Origin: Sandaracinaceae bacterium
Lineage (GTDB): Bacteria > Myxococcota_A > Polyangia > Polyangiales > Houyiibacteriaceae
Length of the DNA stretch: 64,000 nucleotides
Assembly (NCBI GenBank): GCA_020633075.1
Contig: JACKEI010000002.1
Location: 248,001-312,000 of the forward strand
Reading direction: 5' to 3'
In this document: in pieces, positions 23,807 to 31,659 of the stretch
How the letters are laid out: each line of letters begins with the position of its first letter
How positions within the stretch are numbered: the stretch's first letter is position 1
Translations under genes and position numbers: made by a program
The notes under the pieces: model-generated
Databases searched by the model: none
The model's input: only the letters and a program-made list of their open reading frames with translations
Told to the model about the DNA's origin: nothing

Positions 23807-25516
23807 TCAGGCGGCCGAGGAGTCGGCCTGGGCCGCTTCGGCTGCCAAGAAGCCGAAGGTCAGCGCGGGACCGATGGTTCCCCCGGCGCCAGGGTAGGTG
23901 CGCCCCATGACGCTGGCGGTGGTGTTGCCCGCAGCGTACAGCCCCGGAACGGGAGTGCCGTCGGCCTTCATCACGCGGCCCGCGTTGTCGGTGACCAGGC
24001 CGCCCTTGGTGCCGAGGTCGCCGGGGTAGATCTGGACGGCGTAGAAGGGACCCGTCTCGATGGGGCCGAGGCAGCAATTGGGCTTCACGTTGGGGTCGCC
24101 GTAGTAGCGGTCCTGGGCGCTGATGCCGCGGCCGTAGTCGGGGTCCTCGCCCTTCACAGCGTTGCCGTTGAAGCGCGTGATGGTGGCCTGCAGGGTCTCG
24201 GCCGGGACGTCGATCTTGGCCGCGAGCTCCGCGAGGGTGTTGGCCCTGTACAGGTAGGCCCCGTCCTTGAGCTTCTTCGGGACCTGACTGTCCGGCATGA
24301 CCTGGCCGGGCGCGATGGGCCCCGTGATGGAGGTCTTGCGGTACGATGCGTCGAACACGTGGAACCAGCGCGGCGCGGCGTGCCCGGTCTTCGTCGCGTC
24401 GTCGTACATGCCGTTGACCACGTCGATGTAGGGCGCCGCCTCGTTCGTGAAGCGCTCGCCGGCCTGGTTCACGAAGAGGCCGTGGGGCAGGCTCTTCTCC
24501 ACGACCAACACCCACGCCGAGGGGCTGCGGGGCACCAGCGAGGTGGGCGTCCACCAGGCTTCGTCCATGAGGTCCACGACGCCGCCAGCCTCCATTCCGA
24601 GGCGGATGCCGTCGCCCACGTTGTCGGGGCTGCCTGCGGTCCACTCGGTGGTGATGGGCTTGCGCTGGTACTTCTCGCGCATCGCCGCGTTGCGGGAGAA
24701 GCCGCCCGCAGCGAGCATCACGCCCTGCCGCGTCTGTACCCGCACACGCTTGCCCTCGTGCGAGACCACGGCCCCCACGATGCGTCCGTCCTCGGTCACG
24801 AGCTCGTCGACGCCGGACGAGAGCCAGGTGTCCACGCCGCGCTCGCGCAAGCTCAGCAGCAGGCGCCCACAGAGCGCGTTGCCGGCGCACAGCTTGGTGT
24901 CTCGGCCCCACTTCGCGCGCTTGAAGTAGCGCAAGAAGTACAGGAACAGCTGCCACGCCATGAAGCTCATGGTGCGCAGGCCCAGCCCCAACGCCGCTTG
25001 GGCTTGGCGTGCCGTGATGCCGAACTTGCCGATGATCTGGGACTGCGGGTGCGGTCGCCGCAGCTTCATGAGGTCTTCGCGCAGCAGGGCGCCATCGAAC
25101 ACGACGGGGTCCATGGAGCGTCCGCCGGGCTTTCCACCGGGGGCCTCCGGGTAGTAGTCCGTGTACTTCTCGAGCGCGTCGAAGCGCAGGTGGGTGTTCT
25201 TCTCGAACCACGCCAGCATGCGCTTGGACTCGCGCAGGTAGGTCTCGAGCCGGTCGGGCGCGACCTCACCCTTGGTGATGTGTGTCAGGTAGGCCAAGCC
25301 CTCCTCGTCGGAGTCGGGAATGCCCTTCTTGGCGATCTGCGGGTTGTTGGCCACCCAGCACACGCCGCCCGACATCGCGGTGTTGCCGCCGAAGAGATCA
25401 CTCTTCTCCACGAGCAGCACCTTGGCGCCCAGGTCGTGCGCACGGATGGCCGTGGCGAGACCCGCCGCCCCGCTGCCCATCACCAACAAGTCGACCGTCT
25501 GATCCCATTCGCTCAT
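23807..25516 (-). CDS. 3-ketosteroid-delta1-dehydrogenase-like FAD flavoprotein
   Basis: 569 residues, ATG start; KSTD of actinobacteria is about 560. N-terminal FAD site: LLVMGSGAAGLATAIRAHD (GxGxxG), then VEKSDLFGGNTAMSGG. C-terminal signature: DRYYGDPNVKPNCCLGP, GPFYAVQIYPGDLGTKGG (the Tyr and Gly that bind the steroid 3-keto group in KSTD) and GLYAAGNTTASVMGRTYPGAG. Predicted reaction: 1,2-desaturation of a 3-oxosteroid or similar cyclic ketone, with FAD as cofactor. A palindromic operator lies about 26-43 bases upstream and matches the one before the 46214-52052 operon, which supports shared control. Related 3-oxosteroid delta4-dehydrogenases or fumarate-reductase-type flavoproteins are alternatives. 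Confidence 0.75.
   Translation of the reverse strand: MSEWDQTVDLLVMGSGAAGLATAIRAHDLGAKVLLVEKSDLFGGNTAMSGGVCWVANNPQIAKKGIPDSDEEGLAYLTHITKGEVAPDRLETYLRESKRMLAWFEKNTHLRFDALEKYTDYYPEAPGGKPGGRSMDPVVFDGALLREDLMKLRRPHPQSQIIGKFGITARQAQAALGLGLRTMSFMAWQLFLYFLRYFKRAKWGRDTKLCAGNALCGRLLLSLRERGVDTWLSSGVDELVTEDGRIVGAVVSHEGKRVRVQTRQGVMLAAGGFSRNAAMREKYQRKPITTEWTAGSPDNVGDGIRLGMEAGGVVDLMDEAWWTPTSLVPRSPSAWVLVVEKSLPHGLFVNQAGERFTNEAAPYIDVVNGMYDDATKTGHAAPRWFHVFDASYRKTSITGPIAPGQVMPDSQVPKKLKDGAYLYRANTLAELAAKIDVPAETLQATITRFNGNAVKGEDPDYGRGISAQDRYYGDPNVKPNCCLGPIETGPFYAVQIYPGDLGTKGGLVTDNAGRVMKADGTPVPGLYAAGNTTASVMGRTYPGAGGTIGPALTFGFLAAEAAQADSSAA
23811..23847. repeat. 37-bp direct repeat, copy B
   Basis: This copy lies at the 3' end of the KSTD-like coding sequence and is 34/37 identical to copy A at 23246-23282, in the same orientation. 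The two copies bracket the OmpA-like gene. Confidence 0.6.
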
Positions 25517-25541
25517 CGAGGTACCTCGTCACGCGCGCTGA

Positions 25542-25559
25542 ACTAGAACACGTTCTAGT
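25542..25559. promoter_or_regulatory. KstR-like palindromic operator
   Basis: The palindrome is ACTAGAAC-AC-GTTCTAGT with perfect 8-base arms, and its core fits TNNAACNNGTTNNA, the KstR consensus. It sits just upstream of the KSTD-like start at 25516. On the minus strand a perfect TTGACA (25587-25582) lies above it, but I see no strong -10 at 17 bases. It also lies 56 bases above the divergent gene at 25615. The same site recurs at 52072-52099. Confidence 0.75.
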
Positions 25560-25614
25560 GTTTGGTGGATTTCGCCCCGCCTGTCAACTGGCGGCGTGCG
25601 CTACAGTTCGCGCC

Positions 25615-27930
25615 GTGAACGTGCGCCGCGTCGACCTGATCGTCCCGGGCCCCGAGGGGGGCTGGTTGGCGCGCGCGCTCGAGCAAGCCGGCTTGGTCGT
25701 CAGGCGGCGCGAGCTCGACGAGCCCGCCACGGACGCGCCGGCGCTGGTGGTGGTGTCGCTCGCGCTCGAGGTGCGCGCCACGCCGCGCGAGTCGTTCGAG
25801 CGGCAGCTGAGCCAGGCCCGCGCTGGCGCGTCGCCGACCACCCCGCTCGTCGCCTTGTTACCAGTGGACGCGCAGCTCGACGACTCCCTGCGTGAGCTGG
25901 CGCAGGGGGTCTACGTCCGGCCCGTGCCCGTCGCGCGGCTGGTGCACAAGATCCAGGCGCTGCTGGACGTGGCCGAGGGCCGCCCACCGAGGCCTTCGTG
26001 GGCGCCCAGTGGGCCGCCGGTCGTCCCCGAGCAAGGAAAGCCGCCCGCGAGCCCGTCGCCGCTCGTGGAGGAGGAGCCCGTCGTGCGGGAGCGCACCGTG
26101 CGGCTGGATGACGTCTCGCCACAGCCGTCGCCCGTGGCTGCGAGCCCGCGTCCGCCGCGCTCCTCCCGCCCGCCCGCCGAGCCCAACACCGTGGACTCGG
26201 AGCCCTCCAGTCAGGTGTCCGGTCTGGTCGAGAACACTCAGCCGGTGGCCGAGCTCTCGCCTTGGCTGCATCGGATGCTCAGCGAGTGCGACCGGCGCAT
26301 GTTTCCCGCCGCGCCGCCGTTGGACCTGCGCTTTCCGGCGGGCGATGACGGCCCGCTCGAGCTGGTCCCGCGTGCGCTGCTGGATGCCCTGGGGGTGCCC
26401 GTGGATCCCGCGCCAGGAGACGGCTTCGACGATCCGTCCTTCGCGCTGGACCCCCTGTCGGTCTCGCCCACGAGCAGCAAGCGACACAGCGAGTGGCCCC
26501 GGCTGGAGTCGAGCACGGGGGGGAGCGCCAGCGGGAGCTCGGTCGCGCGCGCGAACCCCGCAGAGGGCCAGCGGGCCATGGGGTCGGAGCCGCCCCCGTT
26601 GACGCGGGAGGTCGCGCTGCCGGATGCGCCTCGCCGCGAGGAGGGCTCGCAGGGCGGCGCCGTGGAGAGCGTCATCGCCCGCCGCCCGGACGAGGACACG
26701 CGCCGCGCCAGCAGGCACGCTGCGCGGCGCTCGAGCGCGCCTCCGCCGCCCAGCGTGCCCCCCCTCCCTCCGGCGTCGAGCGCGCCGCGCACGGGGCCGC
26801 CCAACTCCAGTCCACCCATGGCGTCGGCGGCGGGTCTCTACGAGACTGCGGTCGAAGCCGCGGGCTTTCCGCCGGTGCCGCGTGTCCCCGTGCCGCCGAC
26901 GTCGCCGCCCCTGCAAGTCGGCACGCCAACCGCGGATGGCCGCGGACGCTGGGGCACGCTCGCGCCCGAGGCCTGGATGTCGTTCGCCGAGGCGCTGCGC
27001 TCGCAGACCACCGAGCACCGGCTCTCGCTGCGCACGGACGGCCCCGGCGTGCTCGTGCACGTGCGCGCAGGCGAGGTGATCGTGCCGCGTCAGCCACACG
27101 CCACTGCGGTCCGGTCGCAGCGCTCGGCAGAGCCCGAGCCCTCGCCGTTGTCGGGCCTGGCCGAGCTGCGCGGGCAGCGCCGCGCGGCCCAAGAGGCGGT
27201 CATCGCAGCCCTCACGCCCAGCGGCGGGCCAACGCCCGCGACCCACCCCGGCCCCGAGGTGGTCTTCGAGGTCTACGAGGTCGCCCCGGGTGAGGAGCTG
27301 GAGCAGGGCTGGCCGGTCGGTTCCCTCGCGGGGCTGATGGCCGAAGCGCTGTTGGGGTGGGCCACGGCAGACTGGCTCCGCGCGCGCTGGCACGACGACC
27401 TCGGGCGCGTGGTGCGCGTCGACCCCGGCGCGGTCCCGCGCCTGACGGCACTCGGGTTGGACCCCCTCTGGCTGGAGTGGCTCAGCGCCCACGAGCGTGC
27501 GCCTCTCGGTCAGCTCTTGACCGCTCTCCCGGAGCACGAGGCTCTGCCCGGCGTCTTGCTCGCGCTCGAGAGCGTGGACGCGTTCACGCTGGAAGACGCG
27601 CCGGCAGGCCCCGCGTCTGGGGACACTCCCCTCGCGCTGCGCGACGCCGCGCGCGCGATCGTCCAAGTGGCTTACACCAACACGCGGGACGCCGACTACT
27701 TCGCTCTCTTGGGCGTGCCGCCAACGGCGTCCGCGCGGGCCATCGAGCGCGCCTACGCCGGACGCAGCGCGCAGCTCGCCAACCTGGACCTCGCGGGCCT
27801 CGACCTCACCGAGCTCGAGCCTCTGCGTCGCGACGTGCTCGAGTGCTACGGCGAGGCCCGGCGGGTGCTCCGCGACGACGACGCCCGAGAGCGCTACGCC
27901 AGAGCTCTCGGGCTGCTCACGCGTGTCTGA
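25615..27930 (+). CDS. Receiver-like / degenerate J-domain protein
   Basis: GTG at 25615 is chosen, as the longer frame would cross the operator and the divergent gene. About 771 residues. Residues 1-120 resemble a receiver fold (VRRVDLIVPGPEGGWLARAL, ALVVVSLALEVR, PLVALLPVDAQ, GVYVRPVPVARLVHKI) without clear phospho-acceptor chemistry. A ~300-residue Pro/Ser/Arg-rich disordered stretch follows. From about residue 440 a weak DUF4388/PATAN-like block appears (AWMSFAEALRSQTTEHRLSL). The last ~75 residues look like a J-domain (DADYFALLGVPPTASARAI), but the HPD tripeptide that stimulates DnaK is absent. A signalling scaffold is a plausible guess. Confidence 0.65.
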   Translation: MNVRRVDLIVPGPEGGWLARALEQAGLVVRRRELDEPATDAPALVVVSLALEVRATPRESFERQLSQARAGASPTTPLVALLPVDAQLDDSLRELAQGVYVRPVPVARLVHKIQALLDVAEGRPPRPSWAPSGPPVVPEQGKPPASPSPLVEEEPVVRERTVRLDDVSPQPSPVAASPRPPRSSRPPAEPNTVDSEPSSQVSGLVENTQPVAELSPWLHRMLSECDRRMFPAAPPLDLRFPAGDDGPLELVPRALLDALGVPVDPAPGDGFDDPSFALDPLSVSPTSSKRHSEWPRLESSTGGSASGSSVARANPAEGQRAMGSEPPPLTREVALPDAPRREEGSQGGAVESVIARRPDEDTRRASRHAARRSSAPPPPSVPPLPPASSAPRTGPPNSSPPMASAAGLYETAVEAAGFPPVPRVPVPPTSPPLQVGTPTADGRGRWGTLAPEAWMSFAEALRSQTTEHRLSLRTDGPGVLVHVRAGEVIVPRQPHATAVRSQRSAEPEPSPLSGLAELRGQRRAAQEAVIAALTPSGGPTPATHPGPEVVFEVYEVAPGEELEQGWPVGSLAGLMAEALLGWATADWLRARWHDDLGRVVRVDPGAVPRLTALGLDPLWLEWLSAHERAPLGQLLTALPEHEALPGVLLALESVDAFTLEDAPAGPASGDTPLALRDAARAIVQVAYTNTRDADYFALLGVPPTASARAIERAYAGRSAQLANLDLAGLDLTELEPLRRDVLECYGEARRVLRDDDARERYARALGLLTRV

Positions 27931-27966
27931 AGTTGTCGCGCGCCGGATGCGCGCCATACTTGCGAC

Positions 27967-28476
27967 GTGGCTATCCGACCGATCCTCCACTATCCAGACA
28001 AACGCCTGCGCGACCCTGGTCGTCCCGTAGAAGTGTTCGACGACGAGCTCCAGACGCTCATCGACGACATGGCGGAGACGATGTACGCGGCGCCGGGCGT
28101 TGGCCTGGCCGCGACCCAGCTGGGCGTGCCGCTGCGTCTCTTCATCGTCGACGTCGCGGTCGACGAGGACGCGGCGAGCGACCTGCGGGTCTTCATCAAC
28201 CCCGACCTCGTCGAGCTGATCGGCACCACCAGCTTCTCGGAGGGCTGCCTGTCGTTCCCCGGCGCGCGCGAGGACATCAACCGGGCGGAGCGCGTGCGGG
28301 TCAAGGCCCTAGACCGCCATGGGCAGCCGTTCGAGATGCTCGCGGACGGGCTCATGGCCATCGCCGTCCAGCACGAGAACGATCACCTGGACGGCAAGCT
28401 CATGATCGACCGTCTGTCCATCCTGCGTCGACGCCTGCTGCACCGCGCGATGATCAAGCACGGCGGCGGGGACTGA
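27967..28476 (+). CDS. def: Peptide deformylase
   Basis: 169 residues with a GTG start. All three family motifs are present: GVGLAATQ (44-51), EGCLS (92-96) and HENDH (136-140). Cys94, His136 and His140 hold the catalytic metal (usually iron), with Glu137 as the base. It removes the N-formyl group from nascent proteins at the ribosome exit. Four bases separate it from fmt, the usual def-fmt pairing, so they are co-translated. Length is normal. Confidence 0.95.
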   Translation: MAIRPILHYPDKRLRDPGRPVEVFDDELQTLIDDMAETMYAAPGVGLAATQLGVPLRLFIVDVAVDEDAASDLRVFINPDLVELIGTTSFSEGCLSFPGAREDINRAERVRVKALDRHGQPFEMLADGLMAIAVQHENDHLDGKLMIDRLSILRRRLLHRAMIKHGGGD

Positions 28477-28480
28477 GCGG

Positions 28481-29419
28481 GTGAGCCGCCCGCGCGCCGT
28501 CTTCTTCGGCAGTCCAGACTTCGCCGTCCCCTCGCTCGTGGCCCTCACCGAGGTCGCCGACGTGGTGGCGGTGATCGCTCAGCCGGACAAGCCCGCAGGA
28601 CGAGGCCTGGCGTTGCGGCCTCCTGCCGTGAAAGAGCGCGCGCTCGAGCTCGGTCTGCCCGTGCTCCAGCCGCGCAAGGTCCGTGACGGCGAGCTCGCTC
28701 GGCAGCTGCGTGAGCTCGCGCCGGACGTCGCGGTGGTGATCGCCTACGGGCGCATCCTGCCGCTGGACGTGCTCACCGCCCCGCGACTCGGCTGCGTCAA
28801 CCTGCACGGGTCTCTGCTCCCGCGCTGGCGCGGCGCGGCGCCCATTCAGTGGGCGGTCGCCTCCGGGGACCCGGTCACCGGCGTCACGCTGATGCAGATG
28901 GACGAGGGCTTGGACACCGGGCCCATGCTCGGCACGCTCAGCACGCCCATCGGAGCGGAAGAGACGTCCGGTGAGCTCTTCGAGCGCTTGGCGGGGCTGT
29001 CGGCCCAGCTGCTCAGGCGGGACTTGCCCCGCTACGTGCGCGGTGAGCTCGAGCCGGTGCCGCAGGACCACACACAGGCCACGCACGCGCGGCCTCTCGA
29101 CAAGGCCGACGGACGGCTCGACTGGACTCGCTCCGCTGCAGCGCTGGCCCACCACGTGCGCGGGATGAGCCCGTGGCCGGGAGCCTTCACGATGGATCAA
29201 GAGGTCCCCGTCAAGGTGCACCGGGCTCATGCGCTCACCCTGGACGCCGGAGGAGCCGCGCCCGGCACCGTCCTCGGGGGGGACCGTGACGGCGTGCGCG
29301 TCGCCTGTGGGCAAGGGGTGCTCTCCATCCAGGAGCTCCAGCAGCCGGGGCGCAAGCGTCTGTCCGCCGAAGCGTTCCTGGCCGGTCGCGGCTGGCCTGC
29401 GGGCACGCGCTTGGGCTGA
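28481..29419 (+). CDS. fmt: Methionyl-tRNA formyltransferase
   Basis: 312 residues with a GTG start four bases after def. N-terminal formyltransferase domain: FFGSPDFAVPSL, then NLHGSLLPRWRGAAPIQWA (Asn, His and the SLLP loop that binds 10-formyl-tetrahydrofolate) and GLDTGPML (catalytic Asp). The C-terminal OB-fold domain starts about residue 205 (KADGRLDWTRSA, RGMSPWPGAFT). It formylates initiator Met-tRNA. Length matches the E. coli enzyme (about 315). Confidence 0.95.
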   Translation: MSRPRAVFFGSPDFAVPSLVALTEVADVVAVIAQPDKPAGRGLALRPPAVKERALELGLPVLQPRKVRDGELARQLRELAPDVAVVIAYGRILPLDVLTAPRLGCVNLHGSLLPRWRGAAPIQWAVASGDPVTGVTLMQMDEGLDTGPMLGTLSTPIGAEETSGELFERLAGLSAQLLRRDLPRYVRGELEPVPQDHTQATHARPLDKADGRLDWTRSAAALAHHVRGMSPWPGAFTMDQEVPVKVHRAHALTLDAGGAAPGTVLGGDRDGVRVACGQGVLSIQELQQPGRKRLSAEAFLAGRGWPAGTRLG

Positions 29420-29486
29420 ACGCCGCTGGCGCGGCTCGTGCGGCTTGCCAGGCGCCATGCCAATGGTCGACACTCACGGGCCCATC

Positions 29487-30041
29487 ATGAAGATCTACAC
29501 GCGCACCGGCGACACCGGGGAGACGGGCCTCTTCGGAGGGCAACGCGTCTCCAAAGCAGACATGCGAGTTGCCGCCTACGGCGACGTGGACGAGCTCAAC
29601 AGCGTCATCGGCGTCGCGCGCGCGGCGGGACTCGACGCGACCGTGGACGGGCTGCTCGCCCGCGTACAGCTCGAGCTCTTCGACCTGGGCGCCGAGCTGG
29701 CCACCGTTCCCGAGAAGCTGGACAAGCTGGACCTCCCGCGCATCGAAGAAGAGGAGGTCGAACGGCTCGAGACGGCCATCGATCGCTTCGAGGCCGACCT
29801 CGCGCCGCTCAAGACCTTCATCTTGCCGGGTGGCTGTGCTGCCGCCGCGCAGCTCCACGTGGCCCGCTGTACCTGCCGACGCGCGGAGCGCGGGGTCGTG
29901 GCGCTCGCGGCTCACTCGGCCGTGCGGCCCGAGGTCATCCACTACCTCAACCGCCTGAGCGACCTGCTCTTCACGCTGGCCCGCCACGCCAACCACCGCG
30001 TGGGCGTGGCGGATGTGCCCTGGCTCGGGCGGGACCGCTGA
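29487..30041 (+). CDS. Cob(I)alamin adenosyltransferase, PduO type
   Basis: ATG at 29487 gives MKIYTRTGDTGETGLFGG, the typical PduO start; ATGs at 29457 and 29463 would add ten or eight residues. About 184 residues. The N-terminal T-G-D-x-G-x-T loop binds ATP. Later motifs FILPGGCAAAAQLHVARC, RRAERGV and HYLNRLSDLLFTLAR complete the trimeric helical bundle, including the conserved R-x-x-x-R and N-R-L-S-D-x-L-F. It adenosylates cob(I)alamin for AdoCbl-dependent enzymes. It agrees with B12 use shown by metH at 36384, though MetH itself needs methylcobalamin. Confidence 0.9.
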   Translation: MKIYTRTGDTGETGLFGGQRVSKADMRVAAYGDVDELNSVIGVARAAGLDATVDGLLARVQLELFDLGAELATVPEKLDKLDLPRIEEEEVERLETAIDRFEADLAPLKTFILPGGCAAAAQLHVARCTCRRAERGVVALAAHSAVRPEVIHYLNRLSDLLFTLARHANHRVGVADVPWLGRDR

Positions 30042-30113
30042 GGGCCGCAAAATGTTGTTGTGACCATGTAGTCGGTGTTCCGTTTCGAGCGATTCGAGCG
30101 TAAGGTGGCGCCC

Positions 30114-31637
30114 ATGTCTCCTCATCGACACGCCCGTCACCCCCTCGTTGCGCTCGGCTTCCTCTTGGGCGCGCCCTTCTTTGCAGGCTGCGGGAGCGAC
30201 GCGCCCCTCGGCCGCCTGACCGATCGAGTCACGATCGTGCCCATCACGGCGCGCTCCAACCCCGCTGACCCGCGCAACCCGACGCGACCGGATGCGCAGC
30301 TGTCGCTCCTGGATGATGGCTTCGGGGACTACGAGCTGGGTCCCGGAGAGCCGCATCAGCTGCTGGTCGTCGGGGGTGCCACGCGGCCGGCGGACGGCCC
30401 CTCGCCACGCAGGCTGGCGCGCTTTGCGCACATGCCCGACCTGCAGCTTGCGGACGACGAGTCCGTGACCCGCGTGCTCTTGATCGACGCGCCCGGCATC
30501 GCGAGCTCGGCCTCGCGCCCGCAGGACACGTACGGCTGTCACATGGTCAACGCCATGGTGCGCACCCTCAACGGGGTGCATCGGCGCGACGCGTTGGACT
30601 TCGTGCTGCTGGGTGGCGACAACATCGACAACGCGCAGACCAACGAGCTCGAGTGGGCGCTGCAGCTGTTGGGCGAGGGGGGCACCATCGAGTGCGACTC
30701 GGGTGTGGACAACGATCCCATCCCCGGCCCGCGCAACGACCCAAAGGACCCCTTCGAGTCCGTCGGCCTCGACGTGCCCTTCTACTGGGTCATGGGCAAC
30801 CACGACGTGTTGATTCAGGGGAACTTCCAGGTGACGGCCGGCCAGAAGGCGGCCTCGGTCGGGACCCTCGCCTCGGGCCGCACGCGCGACTGGTCTCAGC
30901 CGGGCGGGCCCGCGGGGAGCGTCGTGCCGGCCGACCCGGAGCGCGAGGCCCTGACTCCCTCGGAGCTCATCGAGCGGGTCGTGTCGCACGACAACGGTCA
31001 CGGGCTCACGGCCACCCAGGCCGCGAGCGGTCGAGCGTTCTACACCTTCGACGTCCCCTCGACGCCCCTGCGCTTCGTCATCATCGACACCACGGCGACG
31101 CTGGGCGGGGCGGAAGGCCTGCTCCGTGAGGCCGACCGCGATCTGCTGGTGGCCGCGCTCGACCAAGCCGTCGTCGACGGCAAGTGGGTCATGCTGGCGT
31201 CTCACCACGCGGCGCGCTCGCTGACCACGACGGGCGGGACCTTTGGCACGGTGGACGACCCCCTGGCCATCACCACGGCGGAGTTCACGGACCTGGTCAC
31301 GTCGTACGACAACGTGCTGTTCAGCTTCGTCGGGCACTCTCATCAGCACCGTATCGCGGAGCTGGCTGGCAACGGTCGCGCGGTGGTGGAGGTCATGACG
31401 GCCGCCGTCGCGGACTTCCCTCACCAGTCCCGCATCGTCGAGATCTGGGACATGGACAACGGCTGGGTCATGCTCCGGGGCACGGCGGTGGACTTCAGCA
31501 CGCAGGGAGACGCGCTCGCGGAAGAGGCGCGCCGCTTGGGGATCGTGGACTACACTGCCGGCTGGGCGGACGAGAACCCGTCGATGGTGACCGACCGCAA
31601 CGTGGAGATATTCCTGCCCGCGCCCAGCGTGCTCTGA
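30114..31637 (+). CDS. Metallophosphoesterase lipoprotein
   Basis: ATG at 30114 has a good upstream ribosome site (AAGGTGG); the longer frame lacks one. About 507 residues. Signal peptide with lipobox FFAGC. Calcineurin-like motifs: VLLGGDNIDNAQ (GDNxD), YWVMGNHD (GNHD), LASHHAARS and FSFVGHSHQHRI (GHxH). These make up the two-metal site. The family resembles the secreted TIGR03767/TIGR03768 group. Anchoring suggests an extracytoplasmic phosphodiesterase or phosphatase for phosphate scavenging or teichoic-acid-like or nucleotide substrates; the substrate is unknown. A PP2C gene starts 22 bases downstream. Confidence 0.8.
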   Translation: MSPHRHARHPLVALGFLLGAPFFAGCGSDAPLGRLTDRVTIVPITARSNPADPRNPTRPDAQLSLLDDGFGDYELGPGEPHQLLVVGGATRPADGPSPRRLARFAHMPDLQLADDESVTRVLLIDAPGIASSASRPQDTYGCHMVNAMVRTLNGVHRRDALDFVLLGGDNIDNAQTNELEWALQLLGEGGTIECDSGVDNDPIPGPRNDPKDPFESVGLDVPFYWVMGNHDVLIQGNFQVTAGQKAASVGTLASGRTRDWSQPGGPAGSVVPADPEREALTPSELIERVVSHDNGHGLTATQAASGRAFYTFDVPSTPLRFVIIDTTATLGGAEGLLREADRDLLVAALDQAVVDGKWVMLASHHAARSLTTTGGTFGTVDDPLAITTAEFTDLVTSYDNVLFSFVGHSHQHRIAELAGNGRAVVEVMTAAVADFPHQSRIVEIWDMDNGWVMLRGTAVDFSTQGDALAEEARRLGIVDYTAGWADENPSMVTDRNVEIFLPAPSVL

Positions 31638-31659
31638 GGGCGAGAGAGCGAGTCGACGA

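Noticed and set aside
23754..25211. Minus-strand extension of the OmpA-like frame through the KSTD-like gene
   Set aside because: It lies in another frame of the same strand as the flavoprotein, which has intact FAD motifs; the lipoprotein signal peptide starts at 23753.
25542..25587. Full sigma70 promoter for the KSTD-like gene
   Set aside because: TTGACA is perfect, but at 17 bases the -10 would be CAAACA; TAGAAC lies 24 bases away, too far. Only the operator is claimed.
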